Shown: positions 18,299 to 27,009 of the stretch, piece by piece
Layout of the letters: every line of letters starts with the position of its first letter
How positions within the stretch are numbered: position 1 is the first letter of the stretch
Origin: Ferruginibacter sp.
Lineage (GTDB): Bacteria; Bacteroidota; Bacteroidia; Chitinophagales; Chitinophagaceae
Direction of reading: 5' to 3'
Assembly: GCA_025352625.1 (NCBI GenBank)
Contig: JANXSR010000189.1
Span: 1-45,366, forward strand
Length of the DNA: 45,366 nt
Notes under the pieces: model-generated
Databases searched by the model: none
What the model saw: the letters and a program-made list of their open reading frames with translations, nothing else
What the model was told of the DNA's origin: nothing
Position numbers and translations under genes: made by a program

Positions 18299-18426
18299 CA
18301 ACCAGTAAATGTTTGCTGAATCAATAAGTTTTTGTTTTTTGATTCAGCTCATTTTTTTTCTTTCATTTTTAAATCTTCCTATTTCTAAGACAATTAAATT
18401 GGACAGCATTATCTATAAAAAAATTA

Positions 18427-18885
18427 TCAGTTTATTCTAAACCATGGTCTTGCAATGGCTTCCCTGAAAGGCCATGGTATGGAAGCCAGAATTAATATAA
18501 TTGCCAAACCAAAAAAAATCAACATTTTCTTATGTTTCGCATTATCTGTTGTAGCTCTTTTTACAGACGCCCTGCCAATGTGTACCAATACCCAGGCCAG
18601 CAACATCATGGTTAAATGTTCCATCGTAAAAAAACGGGTGTAGGGATCCTTCATATTATTCCCTAAATCTTTTAACCTGCTGAACCATCCATTACTGAAA
18701 TACAAAACCAGGCCTAATAACAACTGGATATCACAAGTGATCATAAAGAAAAGATTGCTGCGATTATCATTTGCAGTAAAATTTCTTTTGCCAAAATAAC
18801 CGGTCAGACTGTTTAATAAGGTCCATAAACCAAATAATAATACTGCCCAGCGAAGCAGATTGTGAAGTATCAATACTATTTGCAT
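18427..18885 (-). CDS. Four-helix membrane protein, cytochrome b-like
   Basis: A 152-residue protein with four transmembrane segments. Histidines lie near the start (ILHNLLRW, residue 8) and in helices 3-4 (MEHLTMMLLAWVLVHIGRAS), so the arrangement could bind heme as in small cytochrome b561-like proteins; homologues are sometimes labelled 'cytochrome B'. That label is not proven: no complete heme motif is diagnostic here. The sequence RWAVLLFGLWTLLNSLTGY is typical of an uncharacterised Bacteroidota family. The gene is monocistronic. Confidence 0.6.
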   Translation of the reverse strand: MQIVLILHNLLRWAVLLFGLWTLLNSLTGYFGKRNFTANDNRSNLFFMITCDIQLLLGLVLYFSNGWFSRLKDLGNNMKDPYTRFFTMEHLTMMLLAWVLVHIGRASVKRATTDNAKHKKMLIFFGLAIILILASIPWPFREAIARPWFRIN

Positions 18886-19140
18886 ATTATTTATTTTTTA
18901 CAAAAGTAAGGGCAATCAAATTCATCTTTACATATTTATTCAGCAGCCCTTAAGGTATTAAAAGCATGGGTACAAACTAGTAGCCTGCTGAAATTCTCAG
19001 GCATTGAAAACGATACAGGTACTGTTTTGTTGTGGGAGATTTTTTATCTTTTGAAATTGCATGCAGCAGGTTAACAGGCAATGCCTAGCATTCAAATTAA
19101 ATGCGTTATCAATTGAATCTATTAATAGAGATAAATTAAC

Positions 19141-19485
19141 TTAATAAGTAACTACTGCATTTTCCGGGCTTATAAATACTACATAGTTGCCTGCTTTATG
19201 GTGTACGCCTTCAATTCTTAAATTCTTATTTGGAATGTATTCAAATGACTCTTTACCATCTTCAAACATGGTGGGTAATTCATCTATTCTTATATCACGG
19301 CTTAGTAAATAAACCATACCGGATTTATCGGGGTAACTGGTTACAATGTGCACTTCACTTTCTATTTTAATATTTATGCCACCTACAATAAAATCAATGG
19401 TAGCATTAAAACAGTCGGCACCTGCCGGGTTGGTAAGATGGAAATCCTGAATAAAAGTTCTAAGGGATTTGGATGCATACTTCAT
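19141..19485 (-). CDS. Small protein of unknown function
   Basis: A 114-residue soluble protein without signal peptide or membrane segment, and no family I can name. The sequence alternates short beta-like stretches (FIVGGINIKIESEVHIVTSY, NYVVFISPENAVVTY), suggesting a compact all-beta fold. It stands alone between the cytochrome b-like gene and the hemN region, with empty flanks on both sides. Confidence 0.5.
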   Translation of the reverse strand: MKYASKSLRTFIQDFHLTNPAGADCFNATIDFIVGGINIKIESEVHIVTSYPDKSGMVYLLSRDIRIDELPTMFEDGKESFEYIPNKNLRIEGVHHKAGNYVVFISPENAVVTY

Positions 19486-19626
19486 ACGCCGAATTTAAAA
19501 ACATATTTTTAAAAATAAAAATATTAAATATTATTCACTATAAACGATCCTTTCTTCTAAAGCATTGGTATGTTAAAAATATTTCAATAACACTTTAAAA
19601 GTGTATGTTATAAAGCATGTCCTAAT

Positions 19627-19640
19627 ATGATTTTAATCAT
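19627..19640. promoter_or_regulatory. Candidate Fnr/Crp-family binding site
   Basis: ATGATTTTAATCAT is a perfect dyad containing TGAT-N4-ATCA, the core of the Fnr consensus TTGAT-N4-ATCAA; only the outermost bases differ. It lies 281 bases upstream of hemN, a gene under Fnr-type oxygen control in many bacteria. Given the AT-rich context it could be chance. Confidence 0.35.
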
Positions 19641-19675
19641 TCATTGCCTTGCTTTTTGCTGTTAAATTGCAGGCT

Positions 19676-19700
19676 TCCTACTTTGCGAAACAAGGTAGGA
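19676..19700. other. Stem-loop between hemN and its minus-strand neighbour
   Basis: TCCTACTTTG and CAAGGTAGGA form a 10-bp stem (one G-T pair) around loop CGAAA. No T-tract follows on either strand, so it is not a standard terminator. It could be a leader structure or protein-binding dyad. Confidence 0.4.
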
Positions 19701-19920
19701 TATTGCATTTTAAAACAGTATTAAATTCATCTGTTAACAGGTTACAAATTGAGGTGCATAATAGTGTTTATAGCTAAATATTATTATTTATATAATTAAG
19801 CATGCAACCTCAAAGAATGAATCAGCAATATTTTACCTGCTGGTAAACCCTGAAGATACGTACTGAAATTATTTTATTTGATAAATTAAAAAGCCCATCA
19901 ATAGAGATAAAAATATTATT

Positions 19921-21291
19921 ATGAGTACTTCAATAATTGATCTGTTACAAAAATATGATGTTCCCACACCACGGTACACAAGTTACCCAACGGTGCCTTA
20001 TTGGGATTTTTCAACTCTCGATGAAGCCAAGTGGAAACAATCTGTCGTGGATACCTTTAATGCAGAAAATGGCGAACTGTGTATTTACATTCATCTTCCT
20101 TTTTGCGAAAACCTGTGTACTTTTTGTGCCTGCACTAAACGCATAACCAAAAATCATGCAGTTGAAGATCCTTATTTAGCAGCCGTGCTAAAAGAGTGGA
20201 GTATGTACCGATCCCTATTGCCTGCTGCACCTGTTATTAAAGAGATTCATTTGGGAGGAGGAACGCCCACTTTTTTTAGTGCTGATAACCTTGTTAAATT
20301 AATTAGAGGCATCACAAAAGATGCGATTGTGAAAGAAGACCACGAATTCAGCATAGAAGTGCATCCCAATTATACAACCGAAGAACACATTGAAAAATTG
20401 GCCGGCGCAGGGTTTAACCGTATTAGTTTAGGCGTGCAGGATTTTGACCCAAAGGTTCAGTTTGTGATAAACCGTATTCAATCATTCGAGCGTACAAAGG
20501 AAGTAGTTGAATGGGCAAGAAAATATCATTACAACAGTATTAATATTGATTTAATTTATGGCCTTCCACACCAAACAGTTGATAGTGTGAAGTTTTCTGT
20601 AGATAAAATTACCAGCCTGATGCCGGACAGGATTGCATTTTATTCTTACGCACATGTACCCTGGAAAAGCAAGGGGCAACGGCGTTATACAGAAGCAGAC
20701 CTCCCCCTTGCGGCCCAAAAATGGGAGATGTATCATACAGGAAAAGACCTGCTTGAAGCTGCAGGCTTTGCAGGTATTGGAATGGATCATTTTGCATTAA
20801 AAGAAGACAAATTGTTTACCGCTGCAAAAACCGGCAACCTTCACCGCAACTTTATGGGATACACCACCACAAAATCTAAATTGATTATTGCGTTGGGTGT
20901 TTCAAGTATTGGTGACGCCTGGAATGCATTTGCGCAAAATGAAAAAGAAGTAGAGGCCTACGAAGAAAAAATTAATGAGGGGAAATTACCATTGGTAAAC
21001 GGACATTTATTAAGCGGTGAAGATATTATTATCCGTAAAAAAATTCTGGAATTGATGTGCGAAAATAGTACCACCATCAACAGCGAAAAGCTAGACCCGG
21101 AATTTGTGGAAAGTATCTTTTTTAAATTGAGAAAATTGGAAGCTGACGGATTAATAAATATAAACGGAGCAACCATTTTGGTTACAGCAAAAGGAAACTC
21201 TTTTATAAGAAATATTAGTGCGGCTTTAGATGCAAAACTCTGGAAAAATGAAATAAAAAGAGATGCAAATATTTTTAGTAAAGCTATTTAA
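19921..21291 (+). CDS. hemN: Oxygen-independent coproporphyrinogen III oxidase
   Basis: A 456-residue radical SAM enzyme that converts coproporphyrinogen III to protoporphyrinogen IX without oxygen, in heme synthesis. The cluster motif is FCENLCTFCAC with Cys62, Cys66, Cys69 and Cys71, the numbering seen in E. coli HemN. It is preceded by the HemN-specific PRYTSYPTVPYW segment, and followed by the SAM-binding HLGGGTPTFF and by INIDLIYGLPHQT. The C-terminal HemN domain is present. These features separate it from HemW-like proteins. It is followed after 85 bases by a 607-residue protein on the same strand, so the two may form an operon. Confidence 0.93.
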   Translation: MSTSIIDLLQKYDVPTPRYTSYPTVPYWDFSTLDEAKWKQSVVDTFNAENGELCIYIHLPFCENLCTFCACTKRITKNHAVEDPYLAAVLKEWSMYRSLLPAAPVIKEIHLGGGTPTFFSADNLVKLIRGITKDAIVKEDHEFSIEVHPNYTTEEHIEKLAGAGFNRISLGVQDFDPKVQFVINRIQSFERTKEVVEWARKYHYNSINIDLIYGLPHQTVDSVKFSVDKITSLMPDRIAFYSYAHVPWKSKGQRRYTEADLPLAAQKWEMYHTGKDLLEAAGFAGIGMDHFALKEDKLFTAAKTGNLHRNFMGYTTTKSKLIIALGVSSIGDAWNAFAQNEKEVEAYEEKINEGKLPLVNGHLLSGEDIIIRKKILELMCENSTTINSEKLDPEFVESIFFKLRKLEADGLININGATILVTAKGNSFIRNISAALDAKLWKNEIKRDANIFSKAI

Positions 21292-21376
21292 TTTTTGTGT
21301 TTAACAATTAAAAATGCAATGGTATAACAAACTATCAATCAAATAATACATCAGGCGTTTAATAAATAATTTAATA

Positions 21377-23200
21377 ATGAAAAACCTTCAACTGCATAAA
21401 TTTCATATCCCTGTTATGGGGCTGGCATACACCATTGACTCTCCTGTAAAAGTAGCCCGTTTTGGTATTTCATCCGTTATCTCCATTGTGGAAGATAATT
21501 TAATTGAAATGATGAGAAGGCACTATTATCCTACCATTGATCAGACTTATTTTCCTATTGATACCAATGAAGAAGATTATCGTGCAAAGCGGATTACGGA
21601 TTATTTAAATCTTGTAAATACCATTGTGCAAAACCAGGTAGAAAAACTAAAGCAATCAGCCTTTGAAACAGGTACAGAAATTGTTCAGTATTTTGAGATG
21701 TTGCCAGATGACAGCATGCTGAAAAAATTATACCTGCAAATGATATCAGTCAGCAATGCATCCGAGAAAGAAAAACTGTCAACTTATTTGAGAAGCCAAA
21801 TAGTACCAGGCAGTATTGATGTAAATATCATGACAAAGACTGACAGAAATAATATTAATAAAGAAGGGGAGTTAATAGAAGATGGTTCGGATGCTGTTGC
21901 CGCATTACGGGGCTATGCAAAAAGTAATTTGAGACATTCATCCATCGTTTTTTCTGCAGGTATGAATCCAAGGCTTTACAACTACCTGGAAAAATGTCCC
22001 GAATTTGACGTGAATGAAGACAATGCTTTTGATAAGAAAATAATTATTAAAGTGAGTGATTACAGATCGGCTTTAATACAAGGTAAATACCTGGCAAAGA
22101 AAGGAATTTGGGTAAGTGAATTCAGGATTGAATCGGGGTTGAATTGTGGCGGTCATGCATTTGCAACAGACGGCTTTTTGCTGGGGCCAATAATGGAGGA
22201 GTTTAAAACTAAAAAGCAGGAATTGATTGATACCCTTTTTGAAATTTACAATGCTGCCCTTTCTAAAAAGAGCGGTAAAGTATTTATGTATCCGCCTCTT
22301 TTAAAAATAACCGTGCAGGGTGGAATTGGTACAGCAAAAGAAGATAGTTTTTTACATGATTATTATGGCGTGGAAAGCACCGGTTGGGGTACTCCGTTTT
22401 TGCTGGTGCCGGAAGCAACTACAGTTGATGAACGAACATTAAAATTACTTAGTACTGCAACAAATAAAGACCTGGTACTAAGTTATAATTCTCCTTTGGG
22501 TGTAAGATTTCATTACCTTAAAGGAACCACTGCTGAAATAGAAAAGATGCAACGAATTAGCGATGGCAGACCCGGAAGCCCCTGTACAGAAAAGCATTTG
22601 GCATTTAATACTGAGTTTACAACTGAACCTATTTGTACTGCTTCCCGTAAATACCAGAAGTTAAAAATTGAACAATTAAAATCGCAGGCATTGCCTGAAA
22701 AGGAATACCAGAAACAATTGACAAGTATAACTGCCAAGGAATGTTTGTGTGTAGGATTAAGCAACGCTGCGGCCCTCAATTACGGAGAGACATTGGTGAA
22801 GAATCTGGACGCCGTAAATATTTGTCCCGGCCCCAATATTGCCTATTTTAACAAGGTAGTGTCTCTGCAAACAATGACGGATCATATTTATGGACGAGTA
22901 AATATTATGGAGGAGGTACACAGGCCAAATATGTTTATTGCCGAACTGATTTTATACATTGATTACCTGAAAGAGCAGCTGGAAAATGACAACGCACTAG
23001 AATCTGATGTTAAAAGAAAAAAATATTATGTTGATTTTTTTAATAACCTGCATGCCGGCATCAATTATTATAAAAATTTGCCAAAAACTGTAGAACCGGA
23101 TTATACTCTTTTTTCACAATCACTTACTGTTGCGGTGGATATTTTAGAAAAGCTTACTTGCCAATATTCAATTTATACTCGTGAAAAAATAATTTCATAA
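21377..23200 (+). CDS. Putative divergent NMO-like flavoprotein with Cys cluster
   Basis: A 607-residue cytoplasmic protein without a firm family match. Several segments recall nitronate monooxygenase-type FMN TIM barrels: an opening IPVMGLAYTIDSPVKVARFG (11-30), ESGLNCGGHAFATDG (252-266; compare the FMN-contacting AGGH motif), VQGGIGTAKED (313-323) and GWGTPFLLVPEAT (336-348). Cysteines at 403, 420, 456, 458 and 483 follow the barrel and could hold an iron-sulfur cluster (CTEKHL, PIC, KECLCVG, NICPGPN). It follows hemN on the same strand, which suggests a redox role under low oxygen. The fold call is inference from short motifs; the C-terminal ~100 residues are helical and unassigned. Confidence 0.5.
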   Translation: MKNLQLHKFHIPVMGLAYTIDSPVKVARFGISSVISIVEDNLIEMMRRHYYPTIDQTYFPIDTNEEDYRAKRITDYLNLVNTIVQNQVEKLKQSAFETGTEIVQYFEMLPDDSMLKKLYLQMISVSNASEKEKLSTYLRSQIVPGSIDVNIMTKTDRNNINKEGELIEDGSDAVAALRGYAKSNLRHSSIVFSAGMNPRLYNYLEKCPEFDVNEDNAFDKKIIIKVSDYRSALIQGKYLAKKGIWVSEFRIESGLNCGGHAFATDGFLLGPIMEEFKTKKQELIDTLFEIYNAALSKKSGKVFMYPPLLKITVQGGIGTAKEDSFLHDYYGVESTGWGTPFLLVPEATTVDERTLKLLSTATNKDLVLSYNSPLGVRFHYLKGTTAEIEKMQRISDGRPGSPCTEKHLAFNTEFTTEPICTASRKYQKLKIEQLKSQALPEKEYQKQLTSITAKECLCVGLSNAAALNYGETLVKNLDAVNICPGPNIAYFNKVVSLQTMTDHIYGRVNIMEEVHRPNMFIAELILYIDYLKEQLENDNALESDVKRKKYYVDFFNNLHAGINYYKNLPKTVEPDYTLFSQSLTVAVDILEKLTCQYSIYTREKIIS

Positions 23201-23246
23201 GTGTAACTAATTGTAGGTTTATACCTTTTAATTTATTGACAGCATA

Positions 23247-23399
23247 TTATTGCGGGCACAAACGGCAGGGGCCTACACCAGTATAGTTTGCAAATATGCC
23301 GGATGAAGGGAATCTGCTATCTAACTTGCCGCCAATACCAAAAATAACGTAGCCCGAAGCCGGAGACATAACAGGGCGGCCAACATACTGCCAGCCAAA
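23247..23399 (-). pseudogene. Out-of-frame C-terminal tail of the beta-propeller gene
   Basis: In the frame one base off from the gene at 23321-24904 the minus strand reads FGWQYVGRPVMSPASGYVIF, then GKLDSRF and NYTGVGPCRLCPQ before a TAA at 23247-23249. This is a natural continuation after AVST in the upstream frame if a single T is added to the TTT run near 23397-23399. The tail supplies a seventh propeller blade plus a Cys-containing end. An almost identical tail sequence at 26878-26991 confirms that this frame was once coding. Confidence 0.8.
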
Positions 23400-24904
23400 G
23401 TGGATACAGCATGATTTTTCATTGTTAAAATATTATGCATAACAATGTTTGCTGCGGGTACTCCTAAATTGGTTGCATTGGTAGAAAAGGCTACCCAACT
23501 TCCATCAAATGAAATGGCAATTTTTTCACCCTGCCCAATTGGGCTGTCGCCATTGCCCTGCTTGCCATCATTGGTATTGCTAACCATAATGGTAGTGTTG
23601 GTAGTAATATCGTATACAAAAACATCCTGGTAATTGTTAGCATCGCCGGGCACCATATTGGTTGCGGTAGTGGCAAAAGCAATGTAGCGGCCATTTCCCG
23701 AGATAGCAGGAGACACAACCCTGTTAGCACTTTCATTGCCCTGCTCCCTTTCTTTTCCATCAGCAGTAAGGCTTACTCTTTTCAGTAAGGCTTTATTTTT
23801 CTCCCATAAAAAAATATCCCAAATACCATTGTTGTCATTTGGAACCAACGTAGAAGTATGGGAGTAAAAAGCAATTCGGTTACCATCCTGTGAGATAGAA
23901 GGTTTAGAACCGCCGCCACCTTTGTGAGCTAATGGATCTATGCTGATCATAATAGTAGTTCCCCTTTGAAGGTCTCGTAAAAAGACATTGTTATTTGAAA
24001 CTCCTTTTTCTGTTAATGAAATATTGCTTGCAGTAGATGTAAATGCCACCATGTTTCCATCACCGGAAATAGAAGGCTCATAACTTTCTGCATTGGCTTC
24101 TTTACCACCTTCACCAATACTTACTGTTTCAATTTTATTGGTAACAGCATGCCAAACAAAAATATCCCGTATACCATTTTTATCAGTCTCTACTAAATTA
24201 CTGGAGTAAGATTCAAAAGCAACAGCAGAACCGTCGGCAGCAATTGCGGGTGCAAAGCTATCGCCATTGCCTTCTATTCCATTTGCTGCAGCGCTTATTA
24301 ACTTGGTAACGCCGGTATTGCGGTCACGCAAAAAAATCTGGCGGTGTTTTCCCGGCGAGCCTGCAAAGCCTGCAGATGAGGAAACAAACACTACATATCG
24401 GCCATCTTCGCCAGCAGCACCACTAATATCTGCATCACCACTTTCATAAAAAGTACTGAAGGTAGCGTCGTTGGAACTGCGGCTTATCAGGTCATAAGTA
24501 AAATCGCAACCAACCCTGATAGCGTTGGCATCTTTAGGCATTGTTCCTGCACCTCCAGCATATACGTTGGCGGTTTTACCGGCAGGAATATTTTTGAGTG
24601 TAACGGAAAATTTGGTGCTGTCCTTTAGCGGGGCTGGAAAATTAAAAGCCATATTGCTAAACGCTTCGCCACTTTTTTTGGGTGCTGATAAAATGAGGTC
24701 ATTTTTACCATTGTACTGCACTGTTAGTGTTGTGCCTGATGGAGCTCCCAGCTTTCCATTCAGCAAGGTGCCACCGCCTGCGCCTGGATTTGAATTTTTA
24801 TAAGCGGTAACATTGCTAACAGTTTTTTTTGTTTTAACTGACGGTTGCGCATCTGTTGCATTTACAACAAAGCAAAGCAAAACAAAGCCTGGTATTTTTT
24901 TCAT
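23321..24904 (-). CDS. Secreted PD40/TolB-like beta-propeller, frameshifted at 3' end
   Basis: A 527-residue exported protein with a signal peptide (MKKIPGFVLLCFVVNATDAQ), a glycine-rich N-terminal beta domain of about 110 residues, then six repeated WD40-like PD40 blades. The repeat core is seen in PAIAADGSAVAFESYSSNL, PSISGDGNMVAFTSTASNI, PSISQDGNRIAFYSHTSTL and PAISGNGRYIAFATTATNM. TolB-type propellers are periplasmic binding or scaffold modules. The last ~20 residues (LAGSMLAALLCLRLRATLF onward) do not look like the rest and arise from a one-base deletion; the true seventh blade continues in another frame to 23247. The translation product as written is thus a truncated propeller, unless this is a sequencing error. 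Confidence 0.75.
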   Translation of the reverse strand: MKKIPGFVLLCFVVNATDAQPSVKTKKTVSNVTAYKNSNPGAGGGTLLNGKLGAPSGTTLTVQYNGKNDLILSAPKKSGEAFSNMAFNFPAPLKDSTKFSVTLKNIPAGKTANVYAGGAGTMPKDANAIRVGCDFTYDLISRSSNDATFSTFYESGDADISGAAGEDGRYVVFVSSSAGFAGSPGKHRQIFLRDRNTGVTKLISAAANGIEGNGDSFAPAIAADGSAVAFESYSSNLVETDKNGIRDIFVWHAVTNKIETVSIGEGGKEANAESYEPSISGDGNMVAFTSTASNISLTEKGVSNNNVFLRDLQRGTTIMISIDPLAHKGGGGSKPSISQDGNRIAFYSHTSTLVPNDNNGIWDIFLWEKNKALLKRVSLTADGKEREQGNESANRVVSPAISGNGRYIAFATTATNMVPGDANNYQDVFVYDITTNTTIMVSNTNDGKQGNGDSPIGQGEKIAISFDGSWVAFSTNATNLGVPAANIVMHNILTMKNHAVSTLAGSMLAALLCLRLRATLFLVLAAS

Positions 24905-25357
24905 ACTGATGTTATTTGTTGATATAAAAATACCCCCGGTGCATGGTTGTTGTTATCCTGTAAAACAGGGAATTTTCTGCAGAATGGAAAAGAATAATGG
25001 CTATTTTTTATGCCTCTTTTAGTTTTGATACGGGCAAATTCATCTTCGCAGGCAGCTTTGCTGTCAGTAATAATTTCAGGATAACTATCACTGCCATTGC
25101 TGTAATCTTCTTTAAACGAATCGATATGTACCATTTTGCCGGTTACATTTTTGTAGAGCCGGGCTGTATAAAGGTGATAGATTGCCCGCAGTCAGCTTCG
25201 CTTCAAGCTTTTTTAAATTGTCCTGTATACGGTTAAGCGGTCATAAAAATTTTTACCACCCTGGTAATCTTAAATAGTTTTTTACAAGCGTTTGCCGGGT
25301 TGCCGGGGCTGACAGTACCGCAGGAAACAACAGTAAAGCGGATAGAATTGTACGCAT
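24901..25357 (-). pseudogene. Decayed exported-protein gene with 441-aa-family segment
   Basis: The stretch upstream of the propeller gene reads as a broken gene in at least three frames. From the ATG at 25357 comes a good signal peptide (MRTILSALLLFPAVLSAPAT) that hits a stop at 25253. Other frames continue with GGKNFYDRLTVYR and DNLKKLEAKLTAG. The final frame contains LYKNVTGKMVHIDSFKEDYS then NGSDSYPE. This last part matches AKENATDKTVHIVLFKKHYS and NGSGRYLE in the protein encoded at 27010-28335, with an 18-base identical DNA run (ACTGCCATTGCTGTAAT plus one flanking C). It is thus a recent, damaged relative of that gene. Confidence 0.7.
24925..24976 (-). promoter_or_regulatory. Shared inverted-repeat promoter element, site 1
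   Basis: The inverted repeat CCTGTAAAACAGG (plus strand, within 24955-24976) is followed on the minus strand, after exactly 22 bases, by TATTTTTA (24925-24932), a near match to the Bacteroidota TAnnTTTG element. It sits 51 bases upstream of the propeller gene's ATG. Three other copies in the window have the same spacing. Confidence 0.55.
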
Positions 25358-25380
25358 GTTTACATTTTTGATGTAAGGGT

Positions 25381-26784
25381 TTATTTAGCCAATCCATATT
25401 TTGTGTAAATGCCTGAACCGGGATAATCAGCATCCAGCAGATTTAAAATTCTTGCTCCTTTTATACACGACCAAAAGGCATGATAAGTGCGTGCCCTGCT
25501 TTCTATCATGGTGAAATGTACCTGCCAGTTAGTAGGAACAGTAAATGTTCCGGATGACTTTACCTGATTGACTTTTGCAGAACCTACCATACCTTTTACC
25601 ACCAGCAGTTTCCAGTTGTAAGTATTGCCAGCTCCAAAAACAAACTCTTCGTTACTTTGGTTCATGTTCATGCCGGCGTAATTGCCTGTGTAAACATTGT
25701 ACAGTTGCTGTATGCCGGTGAAATCACTGGTCCATTTTTGTTTAAAATCTGCTGCAGCAACGGCAAATTTGTTGTACACTTTCATATTCGCCAGTGGGTT
25801 CATCAGGTCACTATCGGTATCCCATTGTACGGTTTCGGGATCAAATTTATATTGCTGAATAAAACTGTTTTTGTCAGGCGTTACAAATTCAATCCAGCCT
25901 TCACCCTGGCGAAATAGTACTACAAAAACGTCTTTGCCGCTGCTGTTTTCTTTTGCATACCCCATGCCCAGGTAAGGCCGGTTGTAAGTACTTATGTAAG
26001 TGGTTTTATAATTTTTTAAATTACTGTATCGTGGTGCTACCAATATGTTCCATACGGCATTGGTCAATGGTGCCGGATCGGCAGCGAAAACGGTACCGTC
26101 TTTGGGGTAATGCAACAGCACTTTTATATCTCCTTTGGTTACTTCTACCCAATCTTCTTTTACAACACTTGTCCAGCCATCATCAAAATTGGTAGTGGAA
26201 AATGAATAGCCGTCGGCGCTCATATTATTTGCAGGCACAACAGGTGTTGTGGTATTGTCAGAGGTCATGCCCGTATCTGAATTTGTTGTTGTTTCCGTTT
26301 TGTTCAACTCAAGAGAGCCGAGCAACGCTTGTATAGCTTCCACATATCGTTGCTTGTTGGTGACTGCCAAAATACTAACTGACTTGCCATATCCCGTGAA
26401 GGTGGTAAGTAATGCCATTGCAGCTGCATTATTAAAAATAAATTTACCGGCTCCGCTTTTTATTTTCCATCCATCTGCTTCAACTACACTATCACTTCCG
26501 GGAGCCTCGGTTATTTTATATGGAGTAGCTGCCAACTCCTTCCAACTCTCATCAAAATCTGTCTCAGCAGTTCCTTTGGTAACGGTGCTTCTGTAAACCC
26601 CTATCTGGCACCAGCTGGTATCTTTTTTATTAGTGGTGGTATACATCACTAAATTATTTTTTGTTTCTTTTTTCCAGCCTTTTGGCGGAGTATATGTTGT
26701 TGCATCAAAGGTTTCTTTATCCTGGGCAGCAACATTATTTGTCACTAGTGTAAGACAAATAATAATTGATAAAAAATATTTCAT
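25381..26784 (-). CDS. Secreted protein with DWVEVTKG domain, family A
   Basis: A 467-residue exported protein of unknown function. The ATG at 26784 is chosen over an upstream TTG at 26814 because it gives a proper signal peptide (MKYFLSIIICLTLVTNNVAA). An N-terminal domain (about 25-160) opens with YTPPKGWKKETKNNLVMYTT and ends GKSVSILAVTNKQRYVEAIQ. A Thr/Asn-rich linker follows (about 161-190), then a C-terminal domain (about 195-467) with the motif DGWTSVVKEDWVEVTKG and LLHYP. The C-terminal domain is shared with the gene at 27010-28335, and the start of the N-terminal domain recurs in the fragment at 30388-30618. No catalytic motif is visible. Confidence 0.75.
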   Translation of the reverse strand: MKYFLSIIICLTLVTNNVAAQDKETFDATTYTPPKGWKKETKNNLVMYTTTNKKDTSWCQIGVYRSTVTKGTAETDFDESWKELAATPYKITEAPGSDSVVEADGWKIKSGAGKFIFNNAAAMALLTTFTGYGKSVSILAVTNKQRYVEAIQALLGSLELNKTETTTNSDTGMTSDNTTTPVVPANNMSADGYSFSTTNFDDGWTSVVKEDWVEVTKGDIKVLLHYPKDGTVFAADPAPLTNAVWNILVAPRYSNLKNYKTTYISTYNRPYLGMGYAKENSSGKDVFVVLFRQGEGWIEFVTPDKNSFIQQYKFDPETVQWDTDSDLMNPLANMKVYNKFAVAAADFKQKWTSDFTGIQQLYNVYTGNYAGMNMNQSNEEFVFGAGNTYNWKLLVVKGMVGSAKVNQVKSSGTFTVPTNWQVHFTMIESRARTYHAFWSCIKGARILNLLDADYPGSGIYTKYGLAK

Positions 26785-26877
26785 CTTTTTATTTTTAAGT
26801 GTTTTTGTATGCAACCCTAGCGAGGTATTTTTTATTTAACGTTAACATTAAAAGTATTACCTGGTTAAGGTTAAAAG

Positions 26878-26991
26878 CTATTGCGAACATGAGCGGCAAG
26901 GCTCAACACCGGTATAGTTGTCAAATATGCCCGGGAATGTAAACCTGCTATCCAGCTTGTCCCTCAACGCTATTGGCGATTGGTGAACGCT
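26878..26991 (-). pseudogene. Isolated remnant of a propeller C-terminus
   Basis: The minus strand reads LRDKLDSRF, then FPGIFDNYTGVEPCRSCSQ and a TAG stop. It closely matches the propeller tail GKLDSRF, SSGIFANYTGVGPCRLCPQ at 23247-23399 at both protein and DNA level. The rest of that second propeller gene is gone: the remnant lies directly between the 441-residue gene and the upstream region of the 467-residue gene. Confidence 0.75.
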
Positions 26992-27009
26992 TTAATTTTC
27001 AGCAGCTTT

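Larger units (their letters stand above)
19486..19920. other. 435-base intergenic region upstream of hemN
   Basis: No protein-coding stretch is visible here. The region contains three dyads: ACACTTTAAAAGTGT at 19590-19604, a TGAT-N4-ATCA site at 19627-19640, and a hairpin at 19676-19700 (10-bp stem with one wobble pair and loop CGAAA). It must carry the hemN promoter and probably that of the minus-strand gene at 19485. No riboswitch class was recognised. Confidence 0.5.
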
